From positions 1 through 64,000 of the forward strand of contig JAAUQL010000008.1 in NCBI GenBank assembly GCA_012033595.1: a stretch of DNA of 64,000 bases, written 5' to 3'. How positions within the stretch are numbered: the first letter of the stretch is position 1; each line of letters starts with the position of its first letter. This document shows, one piece after another, positions 18,348 through 27,968 of the stretch. Source of the DNA: Cyclobacteriaceae bacterium. GTDB taxonomy: Bacteria; Bacteroidota; Bacteroidia; Cytophagales; Cyclobacteriaceae. Made by a program: the position numbers and the translations under genes. The notes under the pieces are model-generated. The model was not told the DNA's origin and made no database searches. It worked only from the letters and a program-made list of their open reading frames with translations.

Positions 18348-20078
18348 TCATTTGAGTGAAAGCTCTTCGATGATATTTTCAATTTTTGTATTGAGGCTTT
18401 CTTGTACCTGGTCAAAATCGTTCGCGGATTTCAATGCTTCTTTTACACTGAAATAAAACTTGATTTTGGGCTCAGTGCCGGATGGTCTGGCCGATATTTT
18501 TGTGCCATCTTCAGTGGTATATTGGAGCACATTCGACTTTGGAAAATCGAGTTTTGAAACTTTGCCACTTTTTACATCTTTTACTTCACCCGAGAGGTAG
18601 TCGTAAACTTTGAGTACCGGAGATCCGTGAATGGTTTGCGGAGGGTTTTGACGCATGTTTTTCATCATAGCTTCGATTTCTTCAGCGCCTGATTTTCCCT
18701 TTCGGGTAATGGAATGCAAAGATTCCTTGTAGAACCCAAACTCCTTGTACACTTCGACGAGCAAGTCAAACAAGCTCATACCATTTTCTTTGGCCCAGGC
18801 GGTCATTTCGGCCAGCATGGCACAAGAGGAAATCGCATCTTTGTCGCGTACAAAATCGCCCACCAGATACCCATAGCTTTCTTCACCACCAACTATAAAT
18901 TGTTTTTTGCCTTCCAGCTCCTTGATGACGGCCGCGATATATTTAAAGCCGGTGAGGGTTTCATATGCTTCCACCTCAAATTTTAGGGCGATATCCAGGA
19001 TCAGATCAGTGGTGACAATGGTTTTGATGACGAATTGCTTCCCATCCAGTTTGCCATTTTCTCTCCATTTCTTTAGCATGTAATAAATAAGTAGAGACGC
19101 TGCCTGGTTGCCATTGATCAATTGAAACTCACCGCTATTGTTTTTGGCACCAATACCTACGCGATCCGCATCAGGGTCGGTGGCCATAATAAGGTCGGCA
19201 TCCAAAGCCCTGGCTTGGGCCAGCGCCAGACTCATAGCCTCGGCTTCTTCAGGGTTGGGATATACAACTGTAGGAAAATTGCCATTTGGCGTAGCCTGTT
19301 CCTTTACCACATGTACATTTTCAAATCCGAATTGCCGGAGGATTTCTGGCACAAGGGTAATGCCTGTACCATGAATCGGAGAAAATACGATCTTCAGGTC
19401 TTTTTGTCGCTTGATTACCTCGGGCGAAAGGGATAATTTATGTACTTCCGCCAGATATTTTTTATCGATGTCTTCGCCAATCTCCACAATCAGCGCCGGG
19501 TTCTGCACAAACTTTACCTCATCTATACTGCTGATTTTGCTTACCTCGTTGATCACATTTTCATCGTGAGGAGGAGTGACTTGTGCCCCATCATCCCAAT
19601 AGGCTTTGTATCCATTGTATTCTTTGGGATTGTGCGATGCGGTAAGTACTACACCGCTCTTGCAGCCGAGGTGCCTGATAGCAAAAGACAATTCGGGAGT
19701 GGGGCGGAGTTCGGTAAAGAAATAAACTTTGATGCCATTCGCAGAAAAAACCGACGCCGTGGTCTCTGCAAAAAAATCGCTATTGTTACGGCTGTCGTGG
19801 GCTATGGCTACACTTACCTGCTCTCCCGGAAAAGCCTTCAGCAGATAATTGCTCAAGCCCTGGGTAGCTTTGCCGACTGTATATTTGTTCACTCTGTTAG
19901 ATCCTATGCCCATCAGCCCTCTTAAGCCTCCAGTTCCGAATTCCAGGTCTTTGTAAAATGAATCGACCAATTCGCTTTGGTCTTCCGCATCCATCATGCG
20001 TCGTATTTCTTTTTTTGCGCTCTCGTCTATTGAGCTATCCAGCCATTCCTGGGCTTTGGTCCGTACTGCTAAATCCAT
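18348..20078 (-). CDS. phospho-sugar mutase (phosphoglucomutase / phosphomannomutase family)
   Basis: The protein has 576 residues and is cytoplasmic; it interconverts hexose-1- and hexose-6-phosphates. Visible motifs are the phosphoserine loop TASHNP (Ser148), the metal-binding DPDADR loop (301-306), the sugar-binding GGEESYG loop (about 398-404) and the C-terminal phosphate-binding RPSGTEPK. The length fits the long alpha-phosphohexomutase group (PGM2-like) usual in Bacteroidota. Whether glucose or mannose is preferred cannot be read from the sequence. A -7-like TAATTTAG (20120-20127, minus) lies 42 bases upstream. Confidence 0.93.
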   Translation of the reverse strand: MDLAVRTKAQEWLDSSIDESAKKEIRRMMDAEDQSELVDSFYKDLEFGTGGLRGLMGIGSNRVNKYTVGKATQGLSNYLLKAFPGEQVSVAIAHDSRNNSDFFAETTASVFSANGIKVYFFTELRPTPELSFAIRHLGCKSGVVLTASHNPKEYNGYKAYWDDGAQVTPPHDENVINEVSKISSIDEVKFVQNPALIVEIGEDIDKKYLAEVHKLSLSPEVIKRQKDLKIVFSPIHGTGITLVPEILRQFGFENVHVVKEQATPNGNFPTVVYPNPEEAEAMSLALAQARALDADLIMATDPDADRVGIGAKNNSGEFQLINGNQAASLLIYYMLKKWRENGKLDGKQFVIKTIVTTDLILDIALKFEVEAYETLTGFKYIAAVIKELEGKKQFIVGGEESYGYLVGDFVRDKDAISSCAMLAEMTAWAKENGMSLFDLLVEVYKEFGFYKESLHSITRKGKSGAEEIEAMMKNMRQNPPQTIHGSPVLKVYDYLSGEVKDVKSGKVSKLDFPKSNVLQYTTEDGTKISARPSGTEPKIKFYFSVKEALKSANDFDQVQESLNTKIENIIEELSLK

Positions 20079-20387
20079 GATGTATAATTATTTTGGTAAT
20101 TAATCGATTTATATGGTTGCTAAATTAAGGTTTTGAAGTGTGATTTTTAATCAAATAAAATTTTTAGTGTGCTAATGTTCTAATCCGATGGTGGTGTCTG
20201 ATGGTGCGGTCAAAGGCAGGTGATTGGATTATTCAATTTGACAATCAGATATTTACGGGCAATGCAAAGATGAATTTGAAAATAAGCGCGTGTATCCTGA
20301 ACTTTAATTTTAAACTTCATTTTTTCTCAACACGCCATGAGGCGTCCATAATTTTTTCAATTTGAGCAGTCTGGTCGATATTGTTGA

Positions 20388-20415
20388 TTATGGTCACCGG
20401 AAGGCAAGACCATAA
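20388..20415. repeat. perfect 8-bp inverted repeat with 12-base loop
   Basis: TTATGGTC (20388-20395) and GACCATAA (20408-20415) can form a hairpin. It is followed by A7 rather than T on the plus strand, so it is not a plus-strand terminator. Its role is unknown. Confidence 0.45.
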
Positions 20416-20509
20416 AAAAATCCTGAAAAATAGCAGACAAACAGCCGTAAAAGACGGGATAGAAAAGGATTTGAAATCAATTTTCTATCTGAAAAATTCA
20501 CAAGTTTTG

Positions 20510-20541
20510 TTTGCATTGGAAATAGACTTTTTGAAGTTTTG
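20510..20541 (+). promoter_or_regulatory. possible promoter for the 20560 gene
   Basis: TTTG (20510-20513) and, 20 bases on, AAGTTTTG (20534-20541), one mismatch from TAnnTTTG, end 18 bases before the start codon. Spacing and position fit; the -7 box is imperfect. Confidence 0.35.
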
Positions 20542-20559
20542 CATCTTAATTTTTAGATA

Positions 20560-20982
20560 ATGGACGTAGAAAAACTCAATGACGATCTTTGCGAATTGGT
20601 AAGCAGAAGGAATGTACTTGCCGCTATCGGCTATAACGATGCTGCTTACGATGAAGTGGAAGAAAACCTACACGACTTTGAAGATGACTTTCTCGAGAAA
20701 TACGAAGATTATCTGGAAGAAGGGCTGCAAACCGTACATGATAAATATTGCCCGGATATCGATGTACTGTTGCCCATCGCATACATAGCAAAAAAATACA
20801 TCGAAAAGACCGACCAGGAAGGCAATATGACCTATGGGGTAGGTGCCAATGAAGGCGTATTGGTGGAAGTGGACAAATATCCTAAGAGTGATGTGAGGCT
20901 CATTTTGGTGCCTTCGCCCGTGCGGGTGGTTATGACCATCGATAATGCCAACCCCCTGGTGGTGTGGGTAGCAGGTGAATAA
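20560..20982 (+). CDS. conserved-looking acidic protein of unknown function
   Basis: The protein has 140 residues, is cytoplasmic, and shows no signal peptide or membrane segment. The first 80 residues are helical and strongly acidic, with runs of Asp and Glu around 30-55. The C-terminal 60 residues look like beta strands. It stands alone between intergenic spacers with a plausible promoter. Codon use matches the neighbours, which supports it being a real gene. I do not recognise the family. Confidence 0.7.
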   Translation: MDVEKLNDDLCELVSRRNVLAAIGYNDAAYDEVEENLHDFEDDFLEKYEDYLEEGLQTVHDKYCPDIDVLLPIAYIAKKYIEKTDQEGNMTYGVGANEGVLVEVDKYPKSDVRLILVPSPVRVVMTIDNANPLVVWVAGE

Positions 20983-21154
20983 TGTTGCCGAGAGAACAAA
21001 ATACAAAGGAGCCGGTTCCGGACTTGAGGTGATTTTTTGATATTGTTACAAAAGCGCCGACTTATACCTTCTTGTAGCCAGAGCAAATATTATCTGCCAT
21101 CAGGCAAATTTCTGTAGCACTTATAACGGCGCTCATATTAGCTCTATTCGATAC

Positions 21155-22123
21155 CTAATAGCCGACTTTCTCTTTCACTCTTGCCAACACGCTCCTTCCT
21201 ATCTCACGGGCTTTAGCCTCACCCGCTTCCAGTTTTTGGATAAGTTCATCTGTGTGGTTCATGTAGTAGTCAAAGGTGTTGCGCTCTTCGGCCATTTGAT
21301 CGATGATCAGCTCAAACAAGGCTTTTTTGGCGTGCCCATAGCCAAAATTGCCAGCCAGATAATGCTGACGCATTTCGGCAATATGATCAGTATCTGCCAG
21401 AAGGCGGTACAGCGCAAACACATTGCAGGTGTCCGGGTTTTTTGGGTCTTCCAGCGGAGTGCTGTCCGTTACTATCGACATAATACGTTTTTTGAGTTCC
21501 TTTGCTGGTAGGAATATATCGATGGTGTTATTGTATGATTTACTCATTTTGTTGCCATCGATCCCTGGTATGGTCATGACTTTGGTGTCAATCTTGGCTT
21601 CGGGGATCACAAAAGTTTCGCCGTAGATATTGTTGAAGGTATTTGCAATATCGCGCGTCATTTCAAGATGCTGTTGCTGGTCTTTGCCTACAGGTACATA
21701 GTCGGCATCGTACATCAGAATATCTGCTGCCATCAAAACCGGATAGGTGAATATGCCCGCATTTACATCAGCCAGTCGGTCAGCTTTGTCCTTGAAACTA
21801 TGGGCATTTGCCAACATCGGAAATTGCGTAAAGCAGTTCAAAAACCAGGTCAGTTCGCACACTTCGGGTATTTTCGATTGACGGTAGAAAATGTTCTTGT
21901 CCGTGTCGAATCCAAAGGCCAGCCAGGCGGCGGCTGTGGCCAGGGTGTTTTGTTTGCGCAGCTCACCGTCTTTTATCTGTGTGAGTGAGTGCAGGTCGGC
22001 AATAAAAAAAAGTGCTTCATTGTTCGGTGCTTTAGACAGGGCGATACCTGGTTTTATCGCGCCCAATATATTTCCCAGATGTGGTCTTCCTGTGCTTTGT
22101 ATCCCAGTCAGTATTCTTGCCAT
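21155..22123 (-). CDS. trpS: tryptophanyl-tRNA synthetase
   Basis: The protein has 322 residues and charges tRNA-Trp with tryptophan. It is a class I synthetase with the HIGH-like motif in TGRPHLGN (11-18) and the canonical KMSKS loop at 192-196. The length is that of bacterial TrpS. The tryptophan/ATP-site segment GKDQQQHLEMTRDIA (146-160) is present. It is a monocistronic minus-strand gene, divergent from the DUF1573 gene at 22274. Confidence 0.96.
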   Translation of the reverse strand: MARILTGIQSTGRPHLGNILGAIKPGIALSKAPNNEALFFIADLHSLTQIKDGELRKQNTLATAAAWLAFGFDTDKNIFYRQSKIPEVCELTWFLNCFTQFPMLANAHSFKDKADRLADVNAGIFTYPVLMAADILMYDADYVPVGKDQQQHLEMTRDIANTFNNIYGETFVIPEAKIDTKVMTIPGIDGNKMSKSYNNTIDIFLPAKELKKRIMSIVTDSTPLEDPKNPDTCNVFALYRLLADTDHIAEMRQHYLAGNFGYGHAKKALFELIIDQMAEERNTFDYYMNHTDELIQKLEAGEAKAREIGRSVLARVKEKVGY

Positions 22124-22188
22124 AGTGCCTTAAAATTTGCGCAAATTAAGTAAACAAATTACAAAGTGACTAAAAATACCTATGCAAG

Positions 22189-22219
22189 TTCGTTATTGTA
22201 TATCTATACCATATTTTTG
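22189..22219 (+). promoter_or_regulatory. possible promoter for the DUF1573 gene
   Basis: A perfect -7 TATTTTTG (22212-22219) is preceded after 19 bases by TTCG (22189-22192), one mismatch from TTTG. It ends 54 bases before the ATG at 22274. Confidence 0.4.
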
Positions 22220-22273
22220 CAGGCAAAGCCTTAAAAAGGCGCATTAAATGGTCATGTGAATAAATCGAATCCG

Positions 22274-23361
22274 ATGAAATCTCAATTATTTTTAGCCCTG
22301 CTGGTTTTCTTATCTATTTCCATAGCTGCTGCTCAAGACCGAGCCACCTTTGCTTTTGAGGAAGAGACCTTTGATTTTGGTACATTCAAAGAAGAAAATG
22401 GCCCGGTTGAGCACAAGTTTGTGTTTGTGAACAAGGGCAATGCCCCACTGATCATAGAGGGGGTACGTGCCTCCTGCGGATGTACTACTCCGGCTTGGAG
22501 CAAAGAGCCTATCCCTCCGGGAGAAAAAGGTTTTGTAGTCGCCAAATACGATCCCAAAAACCGCCCGGGCTCGTTCAGGAAGTCGCTGACTATTACTTCC
22601 AATGCCGATCCTGCCTCAAAAGTGATTTTTATCCAGGGAATGGTAGAAACCCGTCCCAAGTCTGTGGCTGACCAATATGCCTACAAAATCGGTGACATGA
22701 GATTTAGGTATCAGTCGATGAACATGGGCAGAGTGACTACCGAAAAGCCGCTAACCCGGTCTTTTGATATCTATAACGATGGAGAAAAGGCCATAACCTT
22801 TTTGGACAAAAAGGAAACACCAGATTTTATTTCCATAAGTATTCAACCTAATATAATAGAGCCGAAAACAGGCGGAAAATTGATCGTAACCTACAATGGT
22901 AAAATGAAAAACGACTATGGCTATGTTTCAGATCCGATTCATCTATTTACCGACGAAGAATCCGATGCTGAAAAAGTACTTAGAGTGGTCGCTTCTATCG
23001 AAGAATATTTTGCACCCCTCACCCAGGAACAGTTGGCTCAGGCACCCAGGCTGGCGTTCGAATCTACCCTGCATGATTTTGGCAATATCAGACGAAATGC
23101 TGTAGTCTCTACCGAATTTAAGTTTTCTAACACCGGCAAGTCTGAGTTAAATATCAGGGCCATAAAGCCCAATTGTGCGTGTACGGTGGTGAAAATGGAT
23201 AAAGACACGTATGCGCCTGGCGAATCGGGTATATTGTCGGTGCAGTTCGATGCCACCGGCAGGCAAGGCACCCAGCAAAAATCAATAGTGATTTTTCCAA
23301 TGATCCGCGCGCATCATCTTTGCCACTGACCATCAAAGCCAGAGTCGATGATCCGAATTAG
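22274..23361 (+). CDS. secreted DUF1573 tandem-domain protein (one apparent frameshift)
   Basis: The joined product has about 362 residues. The ATG at 22274 is preferred over the upstream GTG at 22256 because a clean signal peptide follows at once. Two DUF1573 (ASH/MSP-like beta-sandwich) domains are present, each with DFG near the start and a Cys-x-Cys pair: ASCGCT (about residue 75) and NCACT (about 295). The function of these periplasmic or surface proteins is unknown. The frame is lost in the T5 run 23292-23296 near the C-terminus. One more T gives IFSNDPRASSLPLTIKA and an end at 23361, which matches the earlier ITSNADPASKV repeat. Confidence 0.85.
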
Positions 23362-23403
23362 CCGGAACCTTCTTGTATTTTAAATAAATCTACTCAAATG
23401 CCC

Positions 23404-23565
23404 TTATCGGGAAACGATCAAAAGCATACCAAAGCCCAAAACGGTCATCCAATATTTGTAAGGCTCCAGAAAGTGAAGATTGAGTACATCCAACTCTAGC
23501 AATACGGAGATGAGCACAATGAGAATGGCGAAAAATTTGATCAGAAATTTGTTTCTTTTGCTCAT
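23404..23565 (-). CDS. small two-helix membrane protein, unknown
   Basis: This 53-residue ORF begins with MSKRNK and has two hydrophobic helices (about 8-23 and 37-51) joined by a short acidic segment, with a positively charged N-terminus and a single Arg at the end. The frame is clean from ATG to TAA and fills a gap between two plus-strand genes. Charge distribution and composition are those of a real small membrane protein, but there is no homologue I can name. Confidence 0.5.
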   Translation of the reverse strand: MSKRNKFLIKFFAILIVLISVLLELDVLNLHFLEPYKYWMTVLGFGMLLIVSR

Positions 23566-23671
23566 AGCGAGTTTCAATGGTGTAGGACAAAATTAAAATA
23601 CTGATTTCTATCATCTAATTATTTGCAATTAAATTTTACTTTCGCGGTGATTTAAAAAAACAGCAAATCAC

Positions 23672-24634
23672 TTGGCCAAAACAGGTACAGATATCGCTTA
23701 TTCCATGCAATTGTTGGCTGGGTCAGCGTTGGTGGCCATACCCACCGAAACAGTTTATGGCCTGGCCGGCAATGCGCTGGATGCACGGGCTGTCGCCCAA
23801 ATATTTAAGGTAAAGGAGCGCCCGACCTTCGACCCCTTAATCGTACACACCTCTGGGCTGGACCGAATCCCTGATTTTGTGGAAAGTATTCCGGAAAAGG
23901 CCTACGCCCTGGCCGCAGCCTTCTGGCCTGGTCCTCTCACTATGGTGTTCAGGAAAAAAGCTATTATTCCCGACCTCGTAACTTCGGGCATGGACAGTGT
24001 GGCGGTGCGCATCCCCAGACACCCACTTTCATTGCAGCTGCTGCAAAGCCTCGATTTTCCTCTTGCCGCCCCCAGTGCCAATCCTTTTGGTTATGTGAGC
24101 CCGACCTGTGCCAGACATGTCGATGAACAATTAGGCGAAAAAATCCCCTATATCCTCGATGGCGGTTCATGCACGGTAGGGATCGAATCGACTATCGTGG
24201 GATTTGATGGGGACAAGGTGAGCGTACTGCGACTTGGAGGTTGCAAAATAGAAGATATGGAAAAGGTGGTAGGCAAGGTGCAGATCAAGGCGCATACCTC
24301 TTCCAATCCCGTGGTGCCCGGTATGCTCCATAGCCACTATTCGCCTCTGACTCCGGTCACCATCGGAAATATTCCCCAACTGATAAGAGAGCACCAGGGT
24401 AAAAAATTGGGTATTTTGTCCTTTGACCAATTATATGACGATATTCCTCTAGCGCAGCAATTTGTGCTTTCTAAAAAAGGTGACCTCGATGAGGCAGCAA
24501 CTTCACTCTTTACTGGATTAAGGCAACTTGATATGTTAAATTTGCAACTCATCATTGGCACTTACGTGAAGGAAAAGGGACTCGGCAGGGCCATCAATGA
24601 CAGGTTGAGAAGAGCAGAAGCAAAGCGGAACTGA
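23672..24634 (+). CDS. L-threonylcarbamoyladenylate synthase (Sua5/YrdC family)
   Basis: The protein has 320 residues and makes threonylcarbamoyl-AMP for the t6A modification of ANN-reading tRNAs. The hallmark [13 protein letters not shown] is at about 23-35. The KxR...P and SAN motifs ([16 protein letters not shown]) follow. The C-terminal ~120 residues form the Sua5-type extension, so this is the long Sua5 form rather than YrdC. No in-frame ATG precedes the core motif at a proper distance except Met12, so the TTG at 23672 is taken as the start. It is followed by pgk after 26 bases and may be co-transcribed. Confidence 0.9.
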   Translation: MAKTGTDIAYSMQLLAGSALVAIPTETVYGLAGNALDARAVAQIFKVKERPTFDPLIVHTSGLDRIPDFVESIPEKAYALAAAFWPGPLTMVFRKKAIIPDLVTSGMDSVAVRIPRHPLSLQLLQSLDFPLAAPSANPFGYVSPTCARHVDEQLGEKIPYILDGGSCTVGIESTIVGFDGDKVSVLRLGGCKIEDMEKVVGKVQIKAHTSSNPVVPGMLHSHYSPLTPVTIGNIPQLIREHQGKKLGILSFDQLYDDIPLAQQFVLSKKGDLDEAATSLFTGLRQLDMLNLQLIIGTYVKEKGLGRAINDRLRRAEAKRN

Positions 24635-24660
24635 AAATTTTTTCAAAACAAATATATAAT

Positions 24661-25848
24661 ATGAAAACAGTTGATAGTTATAATTTCCAAGGTAAAAAGG
24701 CGCTGATCAGGGTTGATTTCAATGTGCCTCTCAATGACAAATTCGAGATTACAGACGACAACAGGCTAAAAGCCGCACTACCTACCATCAACAAAATATT
24801 GAAAGATGGCGGATCGGTAATATTGATGTCGCACCTGGGCAGACCCAAAGAAGGCCCGGTCGAAAAATATTCCCTAAAGCATGTGGTACCTTACCTCAGC
24901 GAGCACCTCAATGTAAAAGTACAATTTGCAGATGACTGCATCGGAGATCAGGCCGCACACAAATCAGCAGCGTTGCAACCCGGCGAAGTGCTTCTGCTCG
25001 AAAATTTGCGATTTTATAAGCAAGAAGAAAAGGGCGATGTGGACTTTGCCGGCAAGCTTGCCTCTTATGGCGATGTTTGGGTAAACGACGCTTTCGGCAC
25101 AGCCCATAGGGCGCATGCCTCCACCGCCGTGATGGCACAATTTTTTGAAGACAAAGTGTGTGGCTACGTGATCGAAGCCGAACTGGTAAATGCTGAGAAA
25201 GTGTTGAAGAATGGCGAAAAACCCTTAACTGCCATAATGGGCGGTGCAAAAATCAGCGATAAGATATTGATCATCGAAAACCTGCTCGACCGTGTGGATA
25301 ATCTCATTATTGGCGGGGGTATGGCCTACACTTTTTTCAAGGCCAAAGGCGGCAACATCGGCAATTCACTTTGCGAAAGCGAAAAACTCGATCTGGCCAA
25401 ATCGCTTATGGAAAAAGCCAAATCGAAAGGAGTTAACCTGTTGCTGCCAATCGACTCAGTGACTGCCGACAAGTTTGACAACAATGCCAACATAGAGGTG
25501 GCCGACAATATGAACATCAAAGACGGCTACATGGGTCTGGATATCGGACCAAAAGCCATAGAACAGTTCAAAAAAGTGATTAGCGAATCGAAAACTGTAC
25601 TGTGGAACGGCCCCATGGGCGTGTTCGAAATGTCTAATTTTGCCAAGGGCACCAAAGAAGTGGCAGCCGCTGTGGTGGCCGCCACCGAGGCGGGAGGTTT
25701 TTCATTGATCGGAGGTGGCGATTCTGCCGCAGCAGTCAACATTCTGGGCTATGGCGAAAAAGTAAGCTATGTTTCTACCGGAGGTGGTGCATTGCTCGAA
25801 TACATGGAAGGCAAGACCTTGCCTGGCGTGGCAGCACTCGAAGAATAG
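24661..25848 (+). CDS. pgk: phosphoglycerate kinase
   Basis: The protein has 395 residues and transfers phosphate from 1,3-bisphosphoglycerate to ADP in glycolysis. The N-terminal substrate motifs RVDFNVP (about 17-23) and SHLGRPK (about 59-65), the central GGAKISDK loop and the C-terminal nucleotide-binding GGGDSAAA are all present. The length is normal. It is probably co-transcribed with the Sua5 gene and is followed by a good terminator. Confidence 0.97.
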   Translation: MKTVDSYNFQGKKALIRVDFNVPLNDKFEITDDNRLKAALPTINKILKDGGSVILMSHLGRPKEGPVEKYSLKHVVPYLSEHLNVKVQFADDCIGDQAAHKSAALQPGEVLLLENLRFYKQEEKGDVDFAGKLASYGDVWVNDAFGTAHRAHASTAVMAQFFEDKVCGYVIEAELVNAEKVLKNGEKPLTAIMGGAKISDKILIIENLLDRVDNLIIGGGMAYTFFKAKGGNIGNSLCESEKLDLAKSLMEKAKSKGVNLLLPIDSVTADKFDNNANIEVADNMNIKDGYMGLDIGPKAIEQFKKVISESKTVLWNGPMGVFEMSNFAKGTKEVAAAVVAATEAGGFSLIGGGDSAAAVNILGYGEKVSYVSTGGGALLEYMEGKTLPGVAALEE

Positions 25849-25873
25849 GTCTAAAAAAAACAAAATTATCATC

Positions 25874-25907
25874 AAGCCCCTCCATCGCCGATTGCGGGGC
25901 TTTTTTT
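25874..25907 (+). terminator. Rho-independent terminator after pgk
   Basis: A stem AAGCCCC (25874-25880) / GGGGCTT (25896-25902) with a 15-base loop is followed by T to 25907. It lies 26 bases after the pgk stop. Confidence 0.8.
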
Positions 25908-25923
25908 ACACCAGGACAATACA

Positions 25924-25953
25924 TTGATTTTTTTTCGAAAGTGATTATATTCG
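25924..25953 (+). promoter_or_regulatory. promoter for the 25981 gene
   Basis: TTG (25924-25926) is followed by exactly 19 bases and then TATATTCG (25946-25953), one mismatch from TAnnTTTG. The start codon is 28 bases further on. Confidence 0.5.
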
Positions 25954-25980
25954 TCTTCCATTGATCTAACAGTACGTCTT

Positions 25981-26493
25981 ATGGATTTGTATATCAACTT
26001 AAACCATCAACCCGGAAAAAAGCAATATAAAAAGCGCTATTCTATCCTGACCGTGCTTACCTTGTTTCTGGCCATAGGCACCTTTGTATTATTAATTTCC
26101 GACCATTCAGAATTGAACAGGGTATTCGGATGGATTTATGTGTTTTATTTTTTGTTGTTGTCGGCCGCATTTTACCTTCAATCCAAAGGCAGGCACATCA
26201 TCGATCTGTTGGGAAAGTCATATTTCCGTATCAATGATCAGGGCGTAGAGTGCAAACCGGCTATGTTTGATCAGAAGGTGATAAAATTTAGCTGGAGCGA
26301 AGTGGATTACATCACCATGAAATTGTTTGAAATTCAGGTGAAAGTTCATAAAAGGATTGAGACCATCAATCTGGAAAAACTGAGCGATGAAAACCTGCAA
26401 TTGGTAAAATCAATATTTAAAAAACACCAGACCGATATAGTCGCAAAAGATATCATGCTGGTGGAAGAAGACTTGCCGATCAAGTTTTTTTAA
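25981..26493 (+). CDS. membrane protein with PH-like C-terminal domain, unknown
   Basis: The protein has 170 residues with two membrane helices (about 20-42 and 48-67) and a basic N-terminus. The remaining ~100 residues alternate strands and one final helix, in the style of bacterial PH-like (YdbT/bPH) domains, including a W-S-E-V-D-Y strand. It has its own promoter and stands alone, convergent with the DUF6807 gene. No catalytic residue is evident. The domain guess is from secondary structure only. Confidence 0.65.
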   Translation: MDLYINLNHQPGKKQYKKRYSILTVLTLFLAIGTFVLLISDHSELNRVFGWIYVFYFLLLSAAFYLQSKGRHIIDLLGKSYFRINDQGVECKPAMFDQKVIKFSWSEVDYITMKLFEIQVKVHKRIETINLEKLSDENLQLVKSIFKKHQTDIVAKDIMLVEEDLPIKFF

Positions 26494-26639
26494 AAGCATT
26501 GCTCTCCTTATCAATAGGCAGGCATTCCCAGTCCGAATAGTGAGCATCCCGGTGATGCAATAGCTTTGTGTTTTGCTTATTTTAGATTACCAGCTGTTTG
26601 CCCGTTAGCCCACGAAAATTACAGACAAAAGGGTTCTCC

Positions 26640-27728
26640 CTAATGCTTCGAAAACTCTTCGAAATAATTATCCAGTTTCTCCTTGCTTAGTTTTTCATCC
26701 GAAGCAATAATGATCCTGTGCTTGAAGGTAGTGCTTTCGCCGGGTTGCAATGAAAAGTTCAATTGCTCTGTATCGTTGCTAAATACCTTTTGCCCAAGTG
26801 GGTTTGCTGCAAACAATCCATAGGTTCTGGCATGCCAGTAGGTCGGGTAGCCCACATTTGTTGGGTGATCGAGTATGGCCACCGAAATGTCTTCATCTCC
26901 GATGGTAGAGGTGAGGTTTACCCAGTCAGATCGTTTGCCCCACACCTCGCCACCTTCTATACCTTCACTGTTGTGGTACATGCCATGTACACCTTCATTG
27001 TTCAGCGAGGGCACGTTGGTTACCCGCCCGCTTGCATCGGTAAATATCTCCGGTTGGTCAGATGGATGTTCCAAGGCACGGGTCACTCGTATGGCAATCA
27101 CCCCTTCCTTGTTGTCTTTAAACTCCACTTTTTCATCTTGCGCGGTGAGGGTGGTAATCCGGTCGATGGTTCGTTCGTTGCCTTCTGCACCGAACACAAA
27201 GCGCGTTTGTTCCTTCAAAAGCGTTTTGCCTTCCGGCGAATTCCAGTCCATCGCTACACTGAGCATGGCCTTTTCATCGCCTTCTTCCATGCCCGTTATT
27301 TCTTTGTGTACTATGGTGCCGTAGTGCTTGCGTTCCTCCATCTTAATGGAATCTGAATTATTCCAAAAATCAAAACCGTTTACATCACCGTAATTGAACC
27401 AAAGACCCACGTGATGCGGATGATCCACTCGTTCGCCAGGCGTGGCTTCCAGCGGAAACCCTCTGGTGATTTTGGTTCCTTTAGCAGTTTTTATGGGATA
27501 GAGCACTGGTTTTTTGATGGTATTCGGATAGATGTAAGAAGTAAAAAGTTCGCCATCTACCAGCACATCTACTTTCATTTCGGCCTCATTGCTTATCAAT
27601 TGAATTTTTGGAGAGGCTTCTTGCATTGATTGATCAGTTGATTCACTTTTATTGGATGTACAGGAACTTAAATTTACAAAAGTGACAAACAAGCTTAAGA
27701 CGATTAGTTTTTGCAATAAGGGTTTCAT
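26640..27728 (-). CDS. DUF6807 (PmoA-family) lipoprotein
   Basis: The protein has 362 residues with a lipoprotein signal ending ...LSSC at about residue 23. The core matches the so-called methane-oxygenase PmoA family (PF14100, DUF6807), with the signature HPHHVGLWFNYGDVNGFDFW-type block (about 103-122, slightly varied). Despite the name, these periplasmic proteins have nothing shown to do with methane; in Bacteroidota they occur in carbohydrate-use loci. The control region has a strong promoter (27809-27838) and a 14-bp LacI-type palindrome (27856-27869), which fits regulation by a sugar-responsive repressor. No transporter or hydrolase is adjacent. Confidence 0.85.
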   Translation of the reverse strand: MKPLLQKLIVLSLFVTFVNLSSCTSNKSESTDQSMQEASPKIQLISNEAEMKVDVLVDGELFTSYIYPNTIKKPVLYPIKTAKGTKITRGFPLEATPGERVDHPHHVGLWFNYGDVNGFDFWNNSDSIKMEERKHYGTIVHKEITGMEEGDEKAMLSVAMDWNSPEGKTLLKEQTRFVFGAEGNERTIDRITTLTAQDEKVEFKDNKEGVIAIRVTRALEHPSDQPEIFTDASGRVTNVPSLNNEGVHGMYHNSEGIEGGEVWGKRSDWVNLTSTIGDEDISVAILDHPTNVGYPTYWHARTYGLFAANPLGQKVFSNDTEQLNFSLQPGESTTFKHRIIIASDEKLSKEKLDNYFEEFSKH

Positions 27729-27808
27729 AATGGTAGCGTTTAGAGGTACAGTAGGAAAGTCTTTAATAAATCTCGTTAGTTGAAATGAAAAAATACGAAG
27801 TCTTCAGA

Positions 27809-27838
27809 CAAATTTAGAATAAAATAATTGACCTCAAA
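27809..27838 (-). promoter_or_regulatory. strong Bacteroidota-type promoter for the DUF6807 gene
   Basis: On the minus strand TTTG (27838-27835), an 18-base spacer and a perfect TAAATTTG (27816-27809) form a near-ideal promoter. It gives a leader of about 75 bases. Confidence 0.6.
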
Positions 27839-27855
27839 ACAAATGACTACCAATG

Positions 27856-27869
27856 TGCAAACGTTTGCA
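27856..27869. promoter_or_regulatory. LacI/GalR-type operator, perfect 14-bp palindrome
   Basis: TGCAAACGTTTGCA is fully palindromic with the central CG typical of LacI/GalR-family operators. It lies 17 bases upstream of the -33 box of the DUF6807 promoter, a position suited to repression or activation. No lacI-like gene is in the window, so the regulator would be encoded elsewhere. Confidence 0.55.
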
Positions 27870-27968
27870 ACACGCTCAAAGAACTGTGGATGGCAATGAG
27901 GAGAGGAAATGAAAATGGTACGACGCCAAAACGCCCAATTGATTTCGTGAGAAAGTTTAAATACACAC

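Larger units (their letters stand above)
20079..20559. other. 481-base intergenic region with two hairpins
   Basis: There is no supported ORF on either strand. It holds the presumed promoter of the mutase gene on the left. Two inverted repeats are present, ACGCC/GGCGT at 332-345 of the 20 kb block (20332-20345) and TTATGGTC/GACCATAA at 20388-20415. The promoter of the next gene is on the right. No tRNA-like fold was found. Confidence 0.45.

Noticed and set aside
26640-27728. Methane oxidation gene because of the PmoA name
   Set aside because: The family label is historical. The protein is a periplasmic lipoprotein with no metal centre of particulate methane monooxygenase and no pmoB or pmoC nearby.
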